From assembly GCA_029990175.1 (NCBI GenBank), contig JARKIP010000049.1:10456001-10520000 (forward strand): DNA of 64,000 nucleotides. The letters run 5' to 3'. A model generated the notes under the pieces. The model saw only the letters and a list, made by a program, of their open reading frames with translations, made no database searches and was not told the DNA's origin. Shown here piece by piece: positions 47,477 through 58,978 of this stretch. Made by a program: the position numbers and the translations under genes. The first letter of the stretch is position 1; every line of letters starts with the position of its first letter. The DNA is from Petunia secreta (Eukaryota > Streptophyta > Magnoliopsida > Solanales > Solanaceae).

Positions 47477-47956
47477 TTAGTTTCTCCCCATGTAAGCTCT
47501 TGGAGGTCCTCGACCTCGCCCACGACCTCTATCTACACCTCGGCCTCCATTCATCGCTTTCCTATTTGGATAGGGAGCATCAAAGTATTCATCTTCAAGT
47601 CCGAGGCCCTCCCCTTCTTGAGCTTCATCAACTTGCTCAAGAGGTGCAATATTTCTCCGAGGCCTTAGGAATGGAACATCTCCTTGGGGATTGCCCAAGG
47701 GTTGGGGATTGCCCAACAATCTTTCTCTAGCAAGAGTCTCATCCCTCAACCGTTGTCGACGAACTAGCTCCACATATTGGTCCGGTTTCATGATTGAATC
47801 ATCACTAGTACCTTCATTGGCATCCTTTTGGACACTCGGGGTCTTCTCCTTTTCCATGATTTCCATTTTAAGGTTTAAGGCCTTCACCTCGGCTAGCAAA
47901 CTAGCCAAGACGTCGGTTGGAACCTCAATGGTACTCTTTGCTTTCTCCTCCGCCAT
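47477..47956 (-). pseudogene. Gypsy H gag, N-terminal fragment
   Basis: Starts MAEEKAKSTIEVPTD at 47956 with a short coiled coil (LLAEVKALNLKMEIMEKEK), then DQYVELVRRQRLRDE, LRPRRNIAPLEQVDEAQ and an arginine/glycine tract (RGVDRGRGRGRG). The same order of motifs occurs in the gag of Gypsy K at 60852, which identifies both as one family. It ends abruptly at AYMGRN before the capsid core. Confidence 0.8.
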
Positions 47957-48514
47957 GTACCTACAACAATCAAAAACAAGAAAAGAGATTAGAGTAAAAG
48001 TCCTCACTCACTCCCTTACTTTTGTTTGTCGCTCGGGTTCACTCAAATTGGGGGTTAGGTTCACACAAACTTGAAATCAATGGCCTCCTCGTAGTTGCGC
48101 AACCTCCTCAATGATCAAACCAAAATACAAGAACCAAATGCTCTTTGGGAAGAGTGGATTCAATGGGACTCGATAAACGCTAAGCTATTTGGTGCGCACT
48201 TGAACCAAACAATTAACTACGAATCTTCTTTGAATTCTACTCTCCTTCTAGGCACGAGGATCCTATTCGCACAATGGATTAGTACAATTTAGGTAGAAGT
48301 GTTACCCTCCAAGTACTAACCGGAAGTGACGCGATCAAATGTTCAAAGATCGAATCGTCACTAAACGGATTCAGAATTGAATGAATTTTGGTTTGTGATC
48401 TAGAAACTCACCATATTTGATGATGCTATGGGAGTTTTGGTGGTTGGAAACTGTTATGATGCCTTTGCGAACATTCTGTCCAACTTCAGGAAATTCTGGA
48501 AATTGGTACCCTTC

Positions 48515-48596
48515 GCGATCGCGTGCAGAGGGGCGCGATCGCGGTGAACAAAAATTCAGAAATGGCGCGACAGCGCGAGACCTTGCGCGATCGCGC
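48515..48596. repeat. GCGATCGC word dyads in the leader of Gypsy H
   Basis: Words start at 48515 and 48535, then at 48567 and 48587: two dyads, each exactly 20 bp start to start. They lie about 640-720 nt downstream of the primer site in the direction of transcription, and match the word type used in the same element's LTR. Confidence 0.88.
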
Positions 48597-49234
48597 AGGT
48601 TTGTTCAGCAGAGCCAGAAACTCGACAGAAAAATGCAGTTTTGGCACACACAACAACCCAAATTCAACTTGTTTCAGTTTCCAAGCTTTCAAGTGGTGTT
48701 TACAACTGTAGTAAACAATTCCCAATGGTTTAAGCAAACAAACAACCATCAAACTACTTGTTTTCAATGATTTTTGGTCAAGTTCTTCAAAATGTTCAAA
48801 CCTTCAAAAACCAAATTTTTGATTTTCACTACAACACTCCAAATGATGTTATGGTGGTATCAAAACGACGGGAAATCTATGAGGAGTAAACCCCGATACC
48901 AAACAACCATGATTTCATAACATCAATTGAGTTCTGGCAAATTTTGCAAATTCTCAACCTAGGGTTCCAAATTTTCAACTTTTGATTTTCAACTCCAAAA
49001 CGTATTTTGTTGGTTCCCAATTGTCGAGATTACATAAACATACAATCCCCGATAATCAACACCAACAACATCGTAACAAACAACAACTTCTAGCAAATTT
49101 TTGGGTTTTCTAGTTTTTGAATTTTTTTCTTCTTTTTCAATAAAACAAGAACAAGAACATGAAAATAAACACGGAACAAGAATGACAAGCACGAAGAGTA
49201 GGACGAGGGCTCGTAAGAATGCAACCCTAGCCTT

Positions 49235-49246
49235 GCTCTGATACCA
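49235..49246 (-). other. Gypsy H primer binding site
   Basis: TGGTATCAGAGC on the minus strand, two bases after the LTR end. Initiator tRNA-Met type. Confidence 0.85.
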
Positions 49247-49248
49247 AC

Positions 49249-49998
49249 TGATGCAATCGAAAATACGAAAGTGATAAAGAGATAAAAGCGAGACGAGACT
49301 TACACTAAAGTTCGAGTAGCAACGAAGAACTAGTTCCGTTACACCCCAAATGATTGGAAAGAATCACCTAACACTATGCAACTATCCTCAAGAGTCACGA
49401 GGCTCGAGCAAATAGAATGATCGAAGACGGATTGAAGAACAACTTGGATTCATCCAATTGATTTCAAGCCAAAAGTGTTACAAGGTTCAAGAGCATTGCT
49501 CATTTAATGTTTTGTATTCAAAGTAGTGAAAGTAGAAATAAATGATGAAAGGGGGCATTTATAGCACCCCATTACAATATTTCCTAGATTCTGGTCCGCT
49601 GCTACTCAAGTCCTCTTCGCGATCGCGCTAGAGTATATGCGATCGCGCAGGGGACTTAAAAGCTGAAGCTCGCGATAGCGCGAGGCTTGGCGCGGTCGCG
49701 CAGGCAAAATAATTACTCTACGCGATCGCGAAGGTTGATGACGCGATCGCGAAGAACAAGTTTTCGTTCTTAGGCAGTAAGCTCAGCAGATTTCCCTTGT
49801 TTTGCCCTGTTTTGCTCCCCTGCTTCTTGCACTGTTTCCTGCCCTGTTTCCACATGGATTGAGCTCCAATGCATTGTCTTTAAGTCCTCTCCCGAGCTCG
49901 TATCATCCACGCCTCTCCAAACCAAGTGTAGGTGAGCGTCTTGTATATCCTTGGCTTGACTTCGAGTGAATGGTCTCGATGCAATTTGGGTTGCATCA
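49249..49998 (-). repeat. Gypsy H 5' LTR
   Basis: 750 bp with TG/CA ends. A TATA box (GCTATAAATG, minus strand) lies at 49556-49565. The LTR begins inside what is coding sequence for the pol C-terminus (RPFTRSQAKDIQDAHLHLVW), as in Gypsy K, so the family's pol gene overlaps its 3' LTR. Confidence 0.85.
49619..49752. repeat. GCGATCGC word dyads in the U3 of Gypsy H
   Basis: Words start at 49619 and 49639, 49672 and 49692, 49722 and 49743: three dyads with spacing 20, 20 and 21 bp. They are 55-190 bp upstream of the LTR TATA box. Confidence 0.9.
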
Positions 49999-50001
49999 TC
50001 T

Positions 50002-52260
50002 ACCTCCATTGAGGGGTATTGAACATTAAATTGACTTTGTCCCGGGCTCCCAAATTCCAAACAAGCCGGCCTATAAAAGCAATCCCAAAAATACAAAGGA
50101 GTTGCAAAAGCAAGTAGCTGAATTGCTAACCAAAGGCTTGGTGAGGGAGAGCTTGAGTCTGTGTGCCGTGCCCGTCATTCTTGTCCCAAAGAAAGATGGC
50201 ACATGGAGGATGTGTGTGGATTGCCGAGCAGTCAACAAGATCACGGTAAAGTATCGACATCCCATACCTCGTTTAGATGATATGCTTGATGAACTAAGTG
50301 GTTCTAGCATCTTTTCAAAGATAGATCTTAGGTCCGGTTACCATCAAATCCGTATGAAACCGGGTGATGAGTGGAAAACCGCATTTAAGACAAAATTTGG
50401 TCTATATTAATGGTTGGTGATGCCCTTTGGCCTCTCCAACGCACCCAGTACTTTTATGAGACTAATGAACCATGTGTTGAAGCAATTCATCAAAAAATTT
50501 GTGGTCATCTACTTTGATGATATCTTGATATATAGCAAGTCATTAGACGACCATGTTCATCATTTAAGGCAAGTACTTGAAGTGTTGAGAGCCGAAAAGC
50601 TCTATACTAATTTTAAGAAATGTGCCTTTGGTGTTGAAAAGGTGGTCTTTCATGGGTTTGTTGTGAGTGCCCAAGGGGTGGAAGTGGATGATTCCAAGGA
50701 AGAGACCATTCGTGATTGGCCTACTCCTACCACCGTGACTCAAGTGAGGAGCTTTCATGGTCTTGCTAGTTTCTATAGACGATTTGTAAAAGAATTTAGC
50801 TCCATTACCGCTCCACTCACCGAATTGGTGAAGGACAACCCTTTTGTGTGAGGAAAGCCTCAAGAGAAGGCCTTCCAAGAATAAAAAAGTAGGTTGAGTA
50901 TCGCCCCTCTATTGCAATTGCCCGACTTCGGAAAGGCATTTGAGGTTGCATGTGATGCCTCGGAGGTGGGAATTAGTGGTGTCTTAATGAAAGATAGAAA
51001 ACCTATAGCCTACTTTAGTGAAAAATTGAAGGGTGCCTCCTTGAGTTACTCTATGTATGACAAGGAGTTGTATGCCCTAGTGAGAGCTCTTGCTCATTAG
51101 CAACACTACCTTTGGCCTAGAGAATTTGTGATTAAGAGTGATCATGAGTCACTCAAACATCTTAGGTGCCAAGAGAAGTTGAACAAAAGGCATGCCAATT
51201 GGGTAGAGTTCATTGAGTTTTTTTCCCTATGTCTTACAATACAAGAAAGGGAAAAACAATATTGTGGTGGATGCACTTTCGAGGAAGTTCGCATCCATGA
51301 AAATCTTGAGAAAGGAGAAAGAGTTGAGAAATACCAATGGGTAAATGGCTATATCTTTAAAAATGGTAGAGTTTGCATACCCGAGTCCTCTTGGACAGGA
51401 TTGCTTGTGCGAGAAGCACATAGTGGAGGACTCATGGGTCACTTTGGCCGAAAAAAAACCTTAGCCATTCTCAAGGAACAATTCCATTGGCCAAAGATGG
51501 GGGTGCAAGTTGAAAAGCTTTGCAAAAATTACCTTGAGTGGAAGCATGCTAAATCCAAAGCAAACCCCCATGGTTTGTATACTCCTCTCCCCGTACCTAC
51601 TAGCCCGTGGATGGATATTTCTATGGACTTTGTTATGGGATTACCACGGTCTAGGGGGGACATGATAGCATTTATGTTGTTGTGGATAGGTTTTCCAAGA
51701 TGGCTCACTTCATTCCATGCAAACGTGTGATAATGCACAATATGTTTCTTCTTTGTTCATTGATAATGTGTTAAAGTTGCATGGTGTGCCTCAAACAACT
51801 GTGAGTGATAGGGACACCAAGTTCCTTAGCCATTTTTGGAGAAGCTTATGGGGTGCCCTTGGCACCAAGCTATTGTTCTCTACGTCCCACCACCCACAAA
51901 CAGATGGGCAAACCGAGGTGGTGAACTGAACTTAGAGTGCTCTTCTTAGAGCCATGACCCGAGGTAAGGCCGGGACTTGGATTGAAAAGTTGCCTCTTAT
52001 GGAGTTTGCATTACAACCTTACATTTCATAGCATGATTGGTATGAGTCCAATTGAGCATGTTTATGGTTTTAAACCCTTGGTTCCCCCTGATCTAACCAT
52101 TTTGCCAAGGGAAATGGTTGTTAATTTTGAATGTAAAACCCGAGATGCCGCGGATGATGATGCCTTGAGTTCGAGAACGAAATCCTCTCAAGAAGGGAAG
52201 GATGATAAGGGGAAAACCACCACAAGACCCTTCACACGGAGGCAAGCTAAGGAGATCTAA
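50002..52260 (+). pseudogene. Gypsy I reverse transcriptase, RNase H and integrase
   Basis: RT opens with PLRGIEH, IPNKPAYKSNP, LVRESLSLCAVPVILVPKK, FSKIDLRSGYHQIR, then the catalytic VVIYFDDILIYS (about 50500-50535). RNase H has FEVACDASEVGISGVL. The integrase has the HHCC region (HSGGLMGHFGR, CKNYLEWKHAKSK, where the last Cys reads Trp) and a core with MDISMDFVMGLP, SDRDTKFLSHFW and SHHPQTDGQTEVVN. Stops at 50408, about 50849, 51098 and 51728 and frame changes near 51730 and 51930 inactivate it. The integrase C-terminus is shortened. Confidence 0.88.
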
Positions 52261-52920
52261 AGAGTGCATTTACACTTGGTGAGGAAGGGACTCGAAGAAG
52301 GAAATGATTGGAAGCCGTTCTGGATGATTAAGGCTCAGGCGCCTGGCCTGAGGAGCCAGGCGCTCCACCCTGAGAAGAAGGCCTCCAGGCGCTCTGCCCA
52401 GGGGTTGGACGCTCCGCCTAGCCCACCCCACTGGTCATTTTTGTAGGCGCTCCGCCTAAGGTTTTGGGCGCTCCGCCCAGATTGCTGAAGGGCAAGATTT
52501 TGAGTGTTTAATGACTTTTTTTTACCCTGCGTGGTCTTTAACTTAAAGCCTAATGTGAGGGCATCTTAGACCTTTCACTAAAGCTTGGAAACCTTTATAA
52601 ATAGCCTAGTGTAGCCTATTTCATTACTTAGATAATTTTGATGAATGATGAATATTGTAAGAGTTGAACTCTTGTGAATAAATAGACCTTGTTTTTGGGA
52701 CTTGTCTTCTTCTAACGGATCTAGATGAACATCAACCCCTCCCCAATCATTTTACTTGCGGGTTCCGGGTGTAACTCGAGGATAATTGCCTAGTGTAGGT
52801 GTTCCTTGACAATCTCCCGAGGTTTATCGAAACTAGTTCTTCGGTGCTACTTGGGTTATTCGTTCGAGCCACATCTTGATTTTATCTTTACTTTAGCTTT
52901 TCCGCGTTTAATCATTATCA
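52206..52920 (+). repeat. Gypsy I 3' LTR
   Basis: About 715 bp. The left edge is set by alignment to the LTR start of Gypsy K inside the pol C-terminus; the right edge is ATTATCA. TATA box TATAAATA at 52596-52603. Confidence 0.7.
52337..52478. repeat. Dyads of GGCGCTCCGCC words in the U3 of Gypsy I
   Basis: Words start at 52337 and 52358 (21 bp), about 52387 and 52407 (20), 52445 and 52466 (21). The word is close to that of solo LTR D although the two LTRs are otherwise unlike. The cluster ends about 120 bp upstream of the TATA box. Confidence 0.88.
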
Positions 52921-53715
52921 TCCTACCTCTACCCTTACCCACCCCCACTTCCTACCTTTACCCTACCTAACCCCCAAACGAAACTTACCCCACTACCCTG
53001 CTCCCTCCCACATTCCTTCCCCAAACCTTATTACTGCCACCCCGGCCCATCCCTACCCCATATTTAAACCCAACCTTTTTACTCGCTCACCCAAAACTAC
53101 CCAGCTCCCTACCCTAACTCCCGCCCTACTCCCTACCTCTTACCTTCAACCCTACCCCTCACTCCTACTACCCCACACCCACCTCATATGCCCTTCCGAC
53201 CCACCCTACCAAACCTTCTAATTCCTCAAGTCTACCTCCTCGCCCCAGCTTCCACCCCTATCCCTTACCGCAACCCCAACTCCTACTTCTACCTATACCT
53301 TTCCCTCAACCCAACTAACTCCACCCCACTCCAACCTCCTATCCTACCCTCATCCCCCCACCTCCTACCTCTACCCCCATCTTATGCCCTCGCTCCTACA
53401 GCTTACCCGTCCTTACCCCACCCCAAGCCCCAACACCCACTAACCCCAACCTCCTACCGACTCTGCATCCACCACTCTAGCCCCACCGCCACCTACCCAC
53501 CTCTCTACTTTCTACCCACATACCCCACCCACCCCAACTCCTATCCCCTACTACCTCCCCCCACTCTCATCCCAACTCCTACCCCCAACCTAACCTCCTA
53601 CCTCCATCCCACCTCCCACATTCCTACTACCCACCCTGCCCCAACACCTTCCAACCCACCCCATATCTTACCTCTACGCCCACCATGCACCATTCCCCTA
53701 CACTTGCCTACCTAG
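52921..53715. repeat. C-rich, nearly G-free low-complexity tract
   Basis: About 0.8 kb built from CCTACC, CCCCAAC and CCCCACC-like units with very few G on the plus strand, starting right at the end of the Gypsy I LTR. It is a degenerate minisatellite without a fixed period. The open frame across it (53188-53715) is a composition artefact. Confidence 0.75.
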
Positions 53716-54277
53716 CCCCAACTCTTGACTTATTCTTCATTATTAGATTGTTATCATCGTATACTCTGACTAGTTCTTCATCTTTACATTATTATCATTG
53801 TAACTTATTCTTTACTTTTAGATTGTTATTATTGTATACCGTGACTTCTTTTTCATTTCTAGATTGTTATCATTGTATATCCAGACTTATGCTTCATTTC
53901 TAGATTGTTATCATTGTATATCAATACTTATTCTTCATGGTGAATTGTTATCACTATATACTCTAAGAGTATACAGTATACTCTTATAGTATACACTGCT
54001 AGTTTTCTCTCTGAAGAATGATATGATTTGAAACAATATACTTTAATTTTTTATAATGACTATATACCTTTACAATATAATGTATACATTTACAGTATAC
54101 AACGCTATTTTTCCTTTGAAGAATGCTATGTTTTGAAATAGTATACTCCAATTTTTTTATTATCATTGTATACCTTTGGAGTATATGGTATATTCTTGAC
54201 ATACAATGCTATTTTTCCCTTTGAAAATTGATATGCTTTAAAGAGTATACTCCATTTTTTTGTTATCAATGTATACC
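53716..54277. repeat. AT-rich tandem repeats
   Basis: First about five copies of a 40-60 bp unit containing TTCTAGATTGTTATCATTGTATA (53735-53960), then about three copies of a roughly 110 bp unit with GCTATTTTTCCTTTGAAGAA and AGTATACTCCA (53990-54270). GTATAC recurs throughout. Confidence 0.7.
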
Positions 54278-54752
54278 TGTGTGGGACAAAATATGTCACC
54301 TACTATTACGGTGATAGGAGTCCAGCTGGAGAAATTAGACTAAGTCTATAACTCTCTGGGCATAGAGGATACACGCCCTCTCCTTGAGCCACGACCGTTT
54401 AGGCGGCACAGGCATAGGACACATGGTATACATCCCACTGCCTTAGGGTTCACAGTCTGGTTTCATTTATACCCACCGCCTTGAGTTTAAGCCCATGGCC
54501 TTTATTAGTCTTTGTATTTTACCATAGTTAAGATTGGGTTAATCTTAACTATAAATACCCCTACTCTCATTGTATTGTACATCAAGCGATTCACATAGAA
54601 CCCGGGTATTCTCAAGGAATAAGATTATTACTTTCTTGCTTATTACTTTTCTCTCAATATTTATTTACTTTTCCTGCATATTAACAGTATTGCTTGTGAC
54701 CCTCTGACAAATTCAATTATTTTATCTTAATGAAAAAATTTAGGCCTAAACA
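54278..54752 (+). repeat. Gypsy J 5' LTR and primer site
   Basis: From TGTGTGGGACAAAAT to CCTAAACA, followed by TTTGGCTCCCATTGTGGGGC (primer site about 54756-54772). TATA box CTATAAATACCCC near 54550. The exact first base is uncertain by 2-4 bp. Confidence 0.65.
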
Positions 54753-54796
54753 GTTTGGCTCCCATTGTGGGGCCCAGGCAATTGTAGGCTTCTACA

Positions 54797-57700
54797 TGGA
54801 AAAAAGTGCAGTCATGTCAGACGACAACGTCCCAAAGGACACTAGCAACACGATAGACGATTCTGCATGGGATCCCAATGATCGTAATGATAAATGGAAG
54901 GACCATGCCAAGGAGCCAGTACACACAGCCAGCGACGGCGAGGACGATCAGTTATGCAGAGGTAATTATGAGTTTAGAGGTTTCCTTGTTGATCTCCTCA
55001 AAACCATGCAATATGGGTAGAGCAGAACTCGGCCAACATGGTCGAAAGCATGACCAATAAATTAGGAGCAATGTTTGCTGGATCGTCTCAGAGGCCAGCA
55101 TCTCCGCGAGGACCAGCGCCCAAAAACGATTCACCTGCATCCGTTCCTAATCGCAGGCTCAACATGGATGCCGCACCTGGAGGCTCGACAGCAGTCAATA
55201 ATCAAGACCTCAAAGGAACACCTGTCATTTAGGAGATCTTAAATGAGATGAAGGCTATCTACGATCAGATCGGTAACATACCGGGTGCTCCACCTCAGGT
55301 TACCAACGTAGATGAGCTGAAGTTTTACAAGCATGCATACAAGGCGAGTGCTGCAACAGCCCGTGTACCAAAGTATTTCCGCCTGTCGGATAAACTTAAG
55401 TACGACAGAACTACTGATCGGGATGAGCATATTGCTGCATACTGTACAACCATAAAAAACAATGAGATATCTGAAGAAGAAACTCAATCCACTCTCGTGA
55501 AGAGATTTGGCTCGATCTTGACTAAAGGAGCCCTCGTATGGTACACTCAGCTGCCTATGGGTTCAATCGAGTCATTCACCTAGATGCAGGATTTGTTCAA
55601 GAAGGCACACTCTGGAGCTCGCAAGTGGGATAAGCGCATGGAAGATATCTTCGAGATCCGACAACGGGACGATAAGTTGTTGAAGGACTACCCGGACAGA
55701 TTTTAAAAGAAACGCATGAAGCTCCATCCAGTTCCCGATAACATAGTTGTAGTAGCCTTTGGCAAAAGTATGAAATCCAGGGGTTCGTTAGCCACTAGGG
55801 AGTTATAGTGGAGTCCAACTCAACACCCTGTGATGACATGAAATGCTTTGCACCTGAGATATATGGAGAAGCTCCGCCTCGAGCCTGAGCGCTCCCAGAA
55901 CTCCGAAGATGAACGACAGAAGCGAGAAAGAAGTCGAACCTTGGAGAGGGAAGGAGATAGAAGAAGAACAAAAGGAAAAACTCAAAGTCAAGAAGGAACT
56001 GGGAAGCCAGGCAATTCCGGGAGGGACCGGACCTCAGGAGACACGTGCAGAGCCACGCAGTTTCAGGAACTTTAGACTGCGGGTTAACACCACAGAGCTG
56101 GTTGCCAATCACTTTGGAAAACTAGGCACAAAATTACGGTGGCCGCCTACTATAAAGGGAGTAACCGAGAGGAACTCAACGACTTATTCCGATTTTCATC
56201 GAAGCAACGACCATGCCACAGTGGATTGCATGGCCTTGATATTAGAAATTGAGCATTTACTGAAGGAGTGGCACCTCAAGGATTTTATGGAAGAAGGAGC
56301 GAGACGATCGAGAGTGCCGGACTCTGAAGGCAAGCAAAGCGTTGATGCGATCTTCGCAACTCGCGGACCAGTTACAACCTGGGGGACTAAAGTTCCTGAA
56401 TTACTTGCTAGTCCGATTGCGTTCAGCCCAGTGGAAGAGGAAGGGAAACACAAAGACGTGCTCATTGTCCCAATCAAGGTGCTTGACCTCCAGATCGAGC
56501 GAGCTTTAATCGACCCAGAGAGAGACTGCAGAGCACCACAAGATAATTTCGAGCCCCTACAAGATAGCCGGCTTCAATGGCCTTAATGAAAAACCTATCG
56601 GCGAACTAGCTCTACCGGTTCATATCCTGGGTGTATCGAGCATTACACCTTTTTAGCCATTAGCCTATAGTCTTTCATATGATGTCATCCTAGGACGGAT
56701 GTGGGTACACAACGTAAAGGGAGTACGCTCAACACTTCATCAAGTCTTCAGATACCCGGCCTAAAGCGGGTCAACGACTTACGGAGTGAGCGGTCCTTGT
56801 TTGAAAGTTACCTTATACCCGACAAATTCTTCCATAAAGGGCCCATAGCCGAAGTAAATATGATCGATGAAGAGTTCTTTAGGGATAGGTCTATTGAATG
56901 GAAGGCTAGAATAGTGGTTGGGGAGCTGAGAGAACTGGTGTCGGAGATGAGTCACCTAATTCCCAAGGCAACATAATTATGTTAGCAGCTCTCCGAAGTA
57001 TTGGGAAAGCATGAGGAACCTTATTGCCAATACATTGCTGCCAGGTTCTTACCCAAATAAAGATGCATCTCCTGCAGCTTCCGATGATAACTGAAACAGT
57101 CCAGGGAGAGCACCTGCTATTATACATCACAATCTCGGATATTGCATGGAATACGGTCTTAGTGCGAGAAGAAGATGGGAGGCAGTTCCTCGTAAAATAT
57201 ACTAGTAAGGGATTCCTATGGGCAGACAGATGTCTCTCATTACAGCACCAATTCATGGCGCCGTAGTCATGGCAACACGAGGACTGCGTCCATCTTTCCT
57301 TAATCATACGGTCAGTGTGATCTCATCCATACCACTGCGAAATATTCTATCAAGGCTTGGACTCTCGAAGAGGTTGGCAGAATGGGCCGATGAGCTAGCA
57401 GAATATGATATTACTTATCAATCACGAGCGGCCATCATGTCACAGGCTCTGGAAGTTTTCAGAACAGACTTTGTGGACACATTAGCGTCAAAGGCAGAGG
57501 AGTTGATCAAGAGTGCAGAGGAGATTGAAAAGAATCCAACCTTGATGTATGGATCAAAACACCCATTGGGAAGGTTTTCAGCAAGACCGCAAAATTCTTG
57601 AGCACTGAAGAAGAGTATGAAGTCGTAATTCAAGCTCTTGACTTAGCCTACATATTGGGGGCCAGAGAGATCGGTCTCTATAGCGGCTCCCGTTTGGTGG

Positions 57701-58001
57701 TCGATCTAGCAAATGAAGTTTTTACCGTAGAGGAAATTTGTACGTCGAATCTACAGTGAAGACGCTTTTGAAAAACTTTAAAAAGTGGGAGTTCGTTTTT
57801 CGGGAGGAATTTTCAAACAACGACAAAGCGTCCGATTCGCACGCCTATTCAAACGACCAACAAACAGTGATTAAGCTAACCTCCGTGGACCTGATGAACC
57901 TTGAAGTTCCAAACACGGGATCCGGATCAGAGTATCATCACGTGTTGATTAACTACTTGGATATGGAAGCACTCCCCGAAGACAAGGCAGAAAGCAGATA
58001 G
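54797..58001 (+). pseudogene. Gypsy J gag, protease and RNase H remnants
   Basis: gag starts with MEKSAVMSDDN, later VPKYFRLSDKLKYDRTTD, KRFGSILTKGALVWYTQLP, DLFKKAHSGARKWDKRM (55248-55800), and FHRSNDHATVDCMAL, a degenerate zinc-finger region. The protease-like region ends in SYDVILGRMWVHNVKGV (about 56665). Reverse transcriptase is absent: after LRELVSEMSHLIPKAT the next homology is RNase H (LLLYITISDIAWNTVLV, EWADELAEYDITYQSRA). Many stops. Confidence 0.75.
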
Positions 58002-58978
58002 CTGCGGCGGGAGGCGGTTCATTATTGTTTAATCGATTGTGAGCTGCATCATGGGGTGGTCAGCGGCCCATAGGTCACATCTCGGTGTTCAACACCTCCT
58101 GACAAAGAAGCCTTGGGGGATGCTTCTAGGCTTCCCTTGAATTGAATTTCTACGAGCACAAAGAACCTCCCGGAGGCATGAAAGAAGCAGCGACCATTCA
58201 GCTTAGGAAGTACAATTCTTATCAGTATTTTCTTTAATTAAGTCTTTAGTTTCTTTTAAAATTTTGATTATGGTATTTTCATACTTATCAATCATGTTTC
58301 GGGTGTTCACCCACAACAATTCAGGCCCAATGCCGCTCCATTATCAATAAAACTATTCTTTTTAGTAAGTTTTGCAATCTGATCCATCTACGATCCAACT
58401 ATTCATAGCCCCGGCACAACTTAAGTTAAAGTAATACACTCACTTTTCATGATAAAACTAAGGTAAACTACTCGTCTAAAGCTAGATCACTTCTAGTTCA
58501 GCCACCAGACATTACTTTGTAATTTGAAATCGTCAATTCAACAAAATTACACCAACATTCCGGAGAGGATGCCCGCACGCATAGTGCTAGAAAGTATTAA
58601 AATACTCGATTAAACAAGTAACGACGTTCATGTTTGGACGCAAAAAAGCCCTGTCTTATATCACGGGCTAAATTCATCCCATTTCAGGCACAAAATAGTC
58701 GCCTATTATAGGCACATCATAAGCCGTCAACCATAGATGCATATTCACCGGACGTAATTGCACAAGCGGGCTCACTGATAAACATTCTACACATTCGAAT
58801 AAACAAGGAATCAGTTATTTAATTAAAAGTCGCCTAAGTCATCGGCGCACACACCCATATAGGCGCGACTTTGCAAGGTTATTATCTAACAAACTGCTTA
58901 CGGCGAAAATAAAATAGTCACAAGAAAAGTAATGAGAAATTAAAGTTAAAAAGCCTCAAAGCGGACCTGAATATATTA
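58002..58978 (+). other. Gypsy J 3' non-coding remnant
   Basis: No coding homology. The stretch from about 58200 (TTCTTTTAAAATTTTG, GTTTCGGGTGTTCACCC) resembles the non-coding tail of Tat elements, but I cannot prove it. Ends at the left LTR of Gypsy K. Confidence 0.4.

Larger units (their letters stand above)
47477..49998 (-). mobile_element. Ty3/Gypsy element H, 5' half only
   Basis: Minus-strand 5' LTR (49249-49998, TGATGCAA to TTGCATCA), primer site (49235-49246), a 1.3 kb leader and a truncated gag. It interrupts the pol gene of Gypsy I: the bases right of the LTR (from 49999) are in frame with I's RT. Everything downstream of the gag N-terminus is missing, so no second LTR or left target duplication is available. 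Confidence 0.8.
49999..52920 (+). mobile_element. Ty3/Gypsy element I, 3' half
   Basis: Plus-strand pol from the start of RT through integrase, then a 3' LTR ending ATTATCA at 52920. Its 5' half is cut off by the LTR of Gypsy H at 49999. Motifs and pol C-terminus match the H/K family, but its GC word is different. Confidence 0.8.
54278..58978 (+). mobile_element. Tat-like Ty3/Gypsy element J, internally deleted
   Basis: 5' LTR of about 475 bp, a primer site of the TTTGGC...GTGGGGCC type, gag, protease and RNase H. Reverse transcriptase and integrase are missing, and Gypsy K cuts it at 58978. No 3' LTR in the window. Confidence 0.75.

Noticed and set aside
52921..53200. Interstitial telomere repeat
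   Set aside because: CCCTAAA units are not present in tandem; the repeat is an irregular CCTACC/CCCCAAC mix.
53188..53715. 175-codon open frame, proline/tyrosine-rich
   Set aside because: Absence of stops follows from the G-poor, C-rich composition; there is no domain or conserved context.
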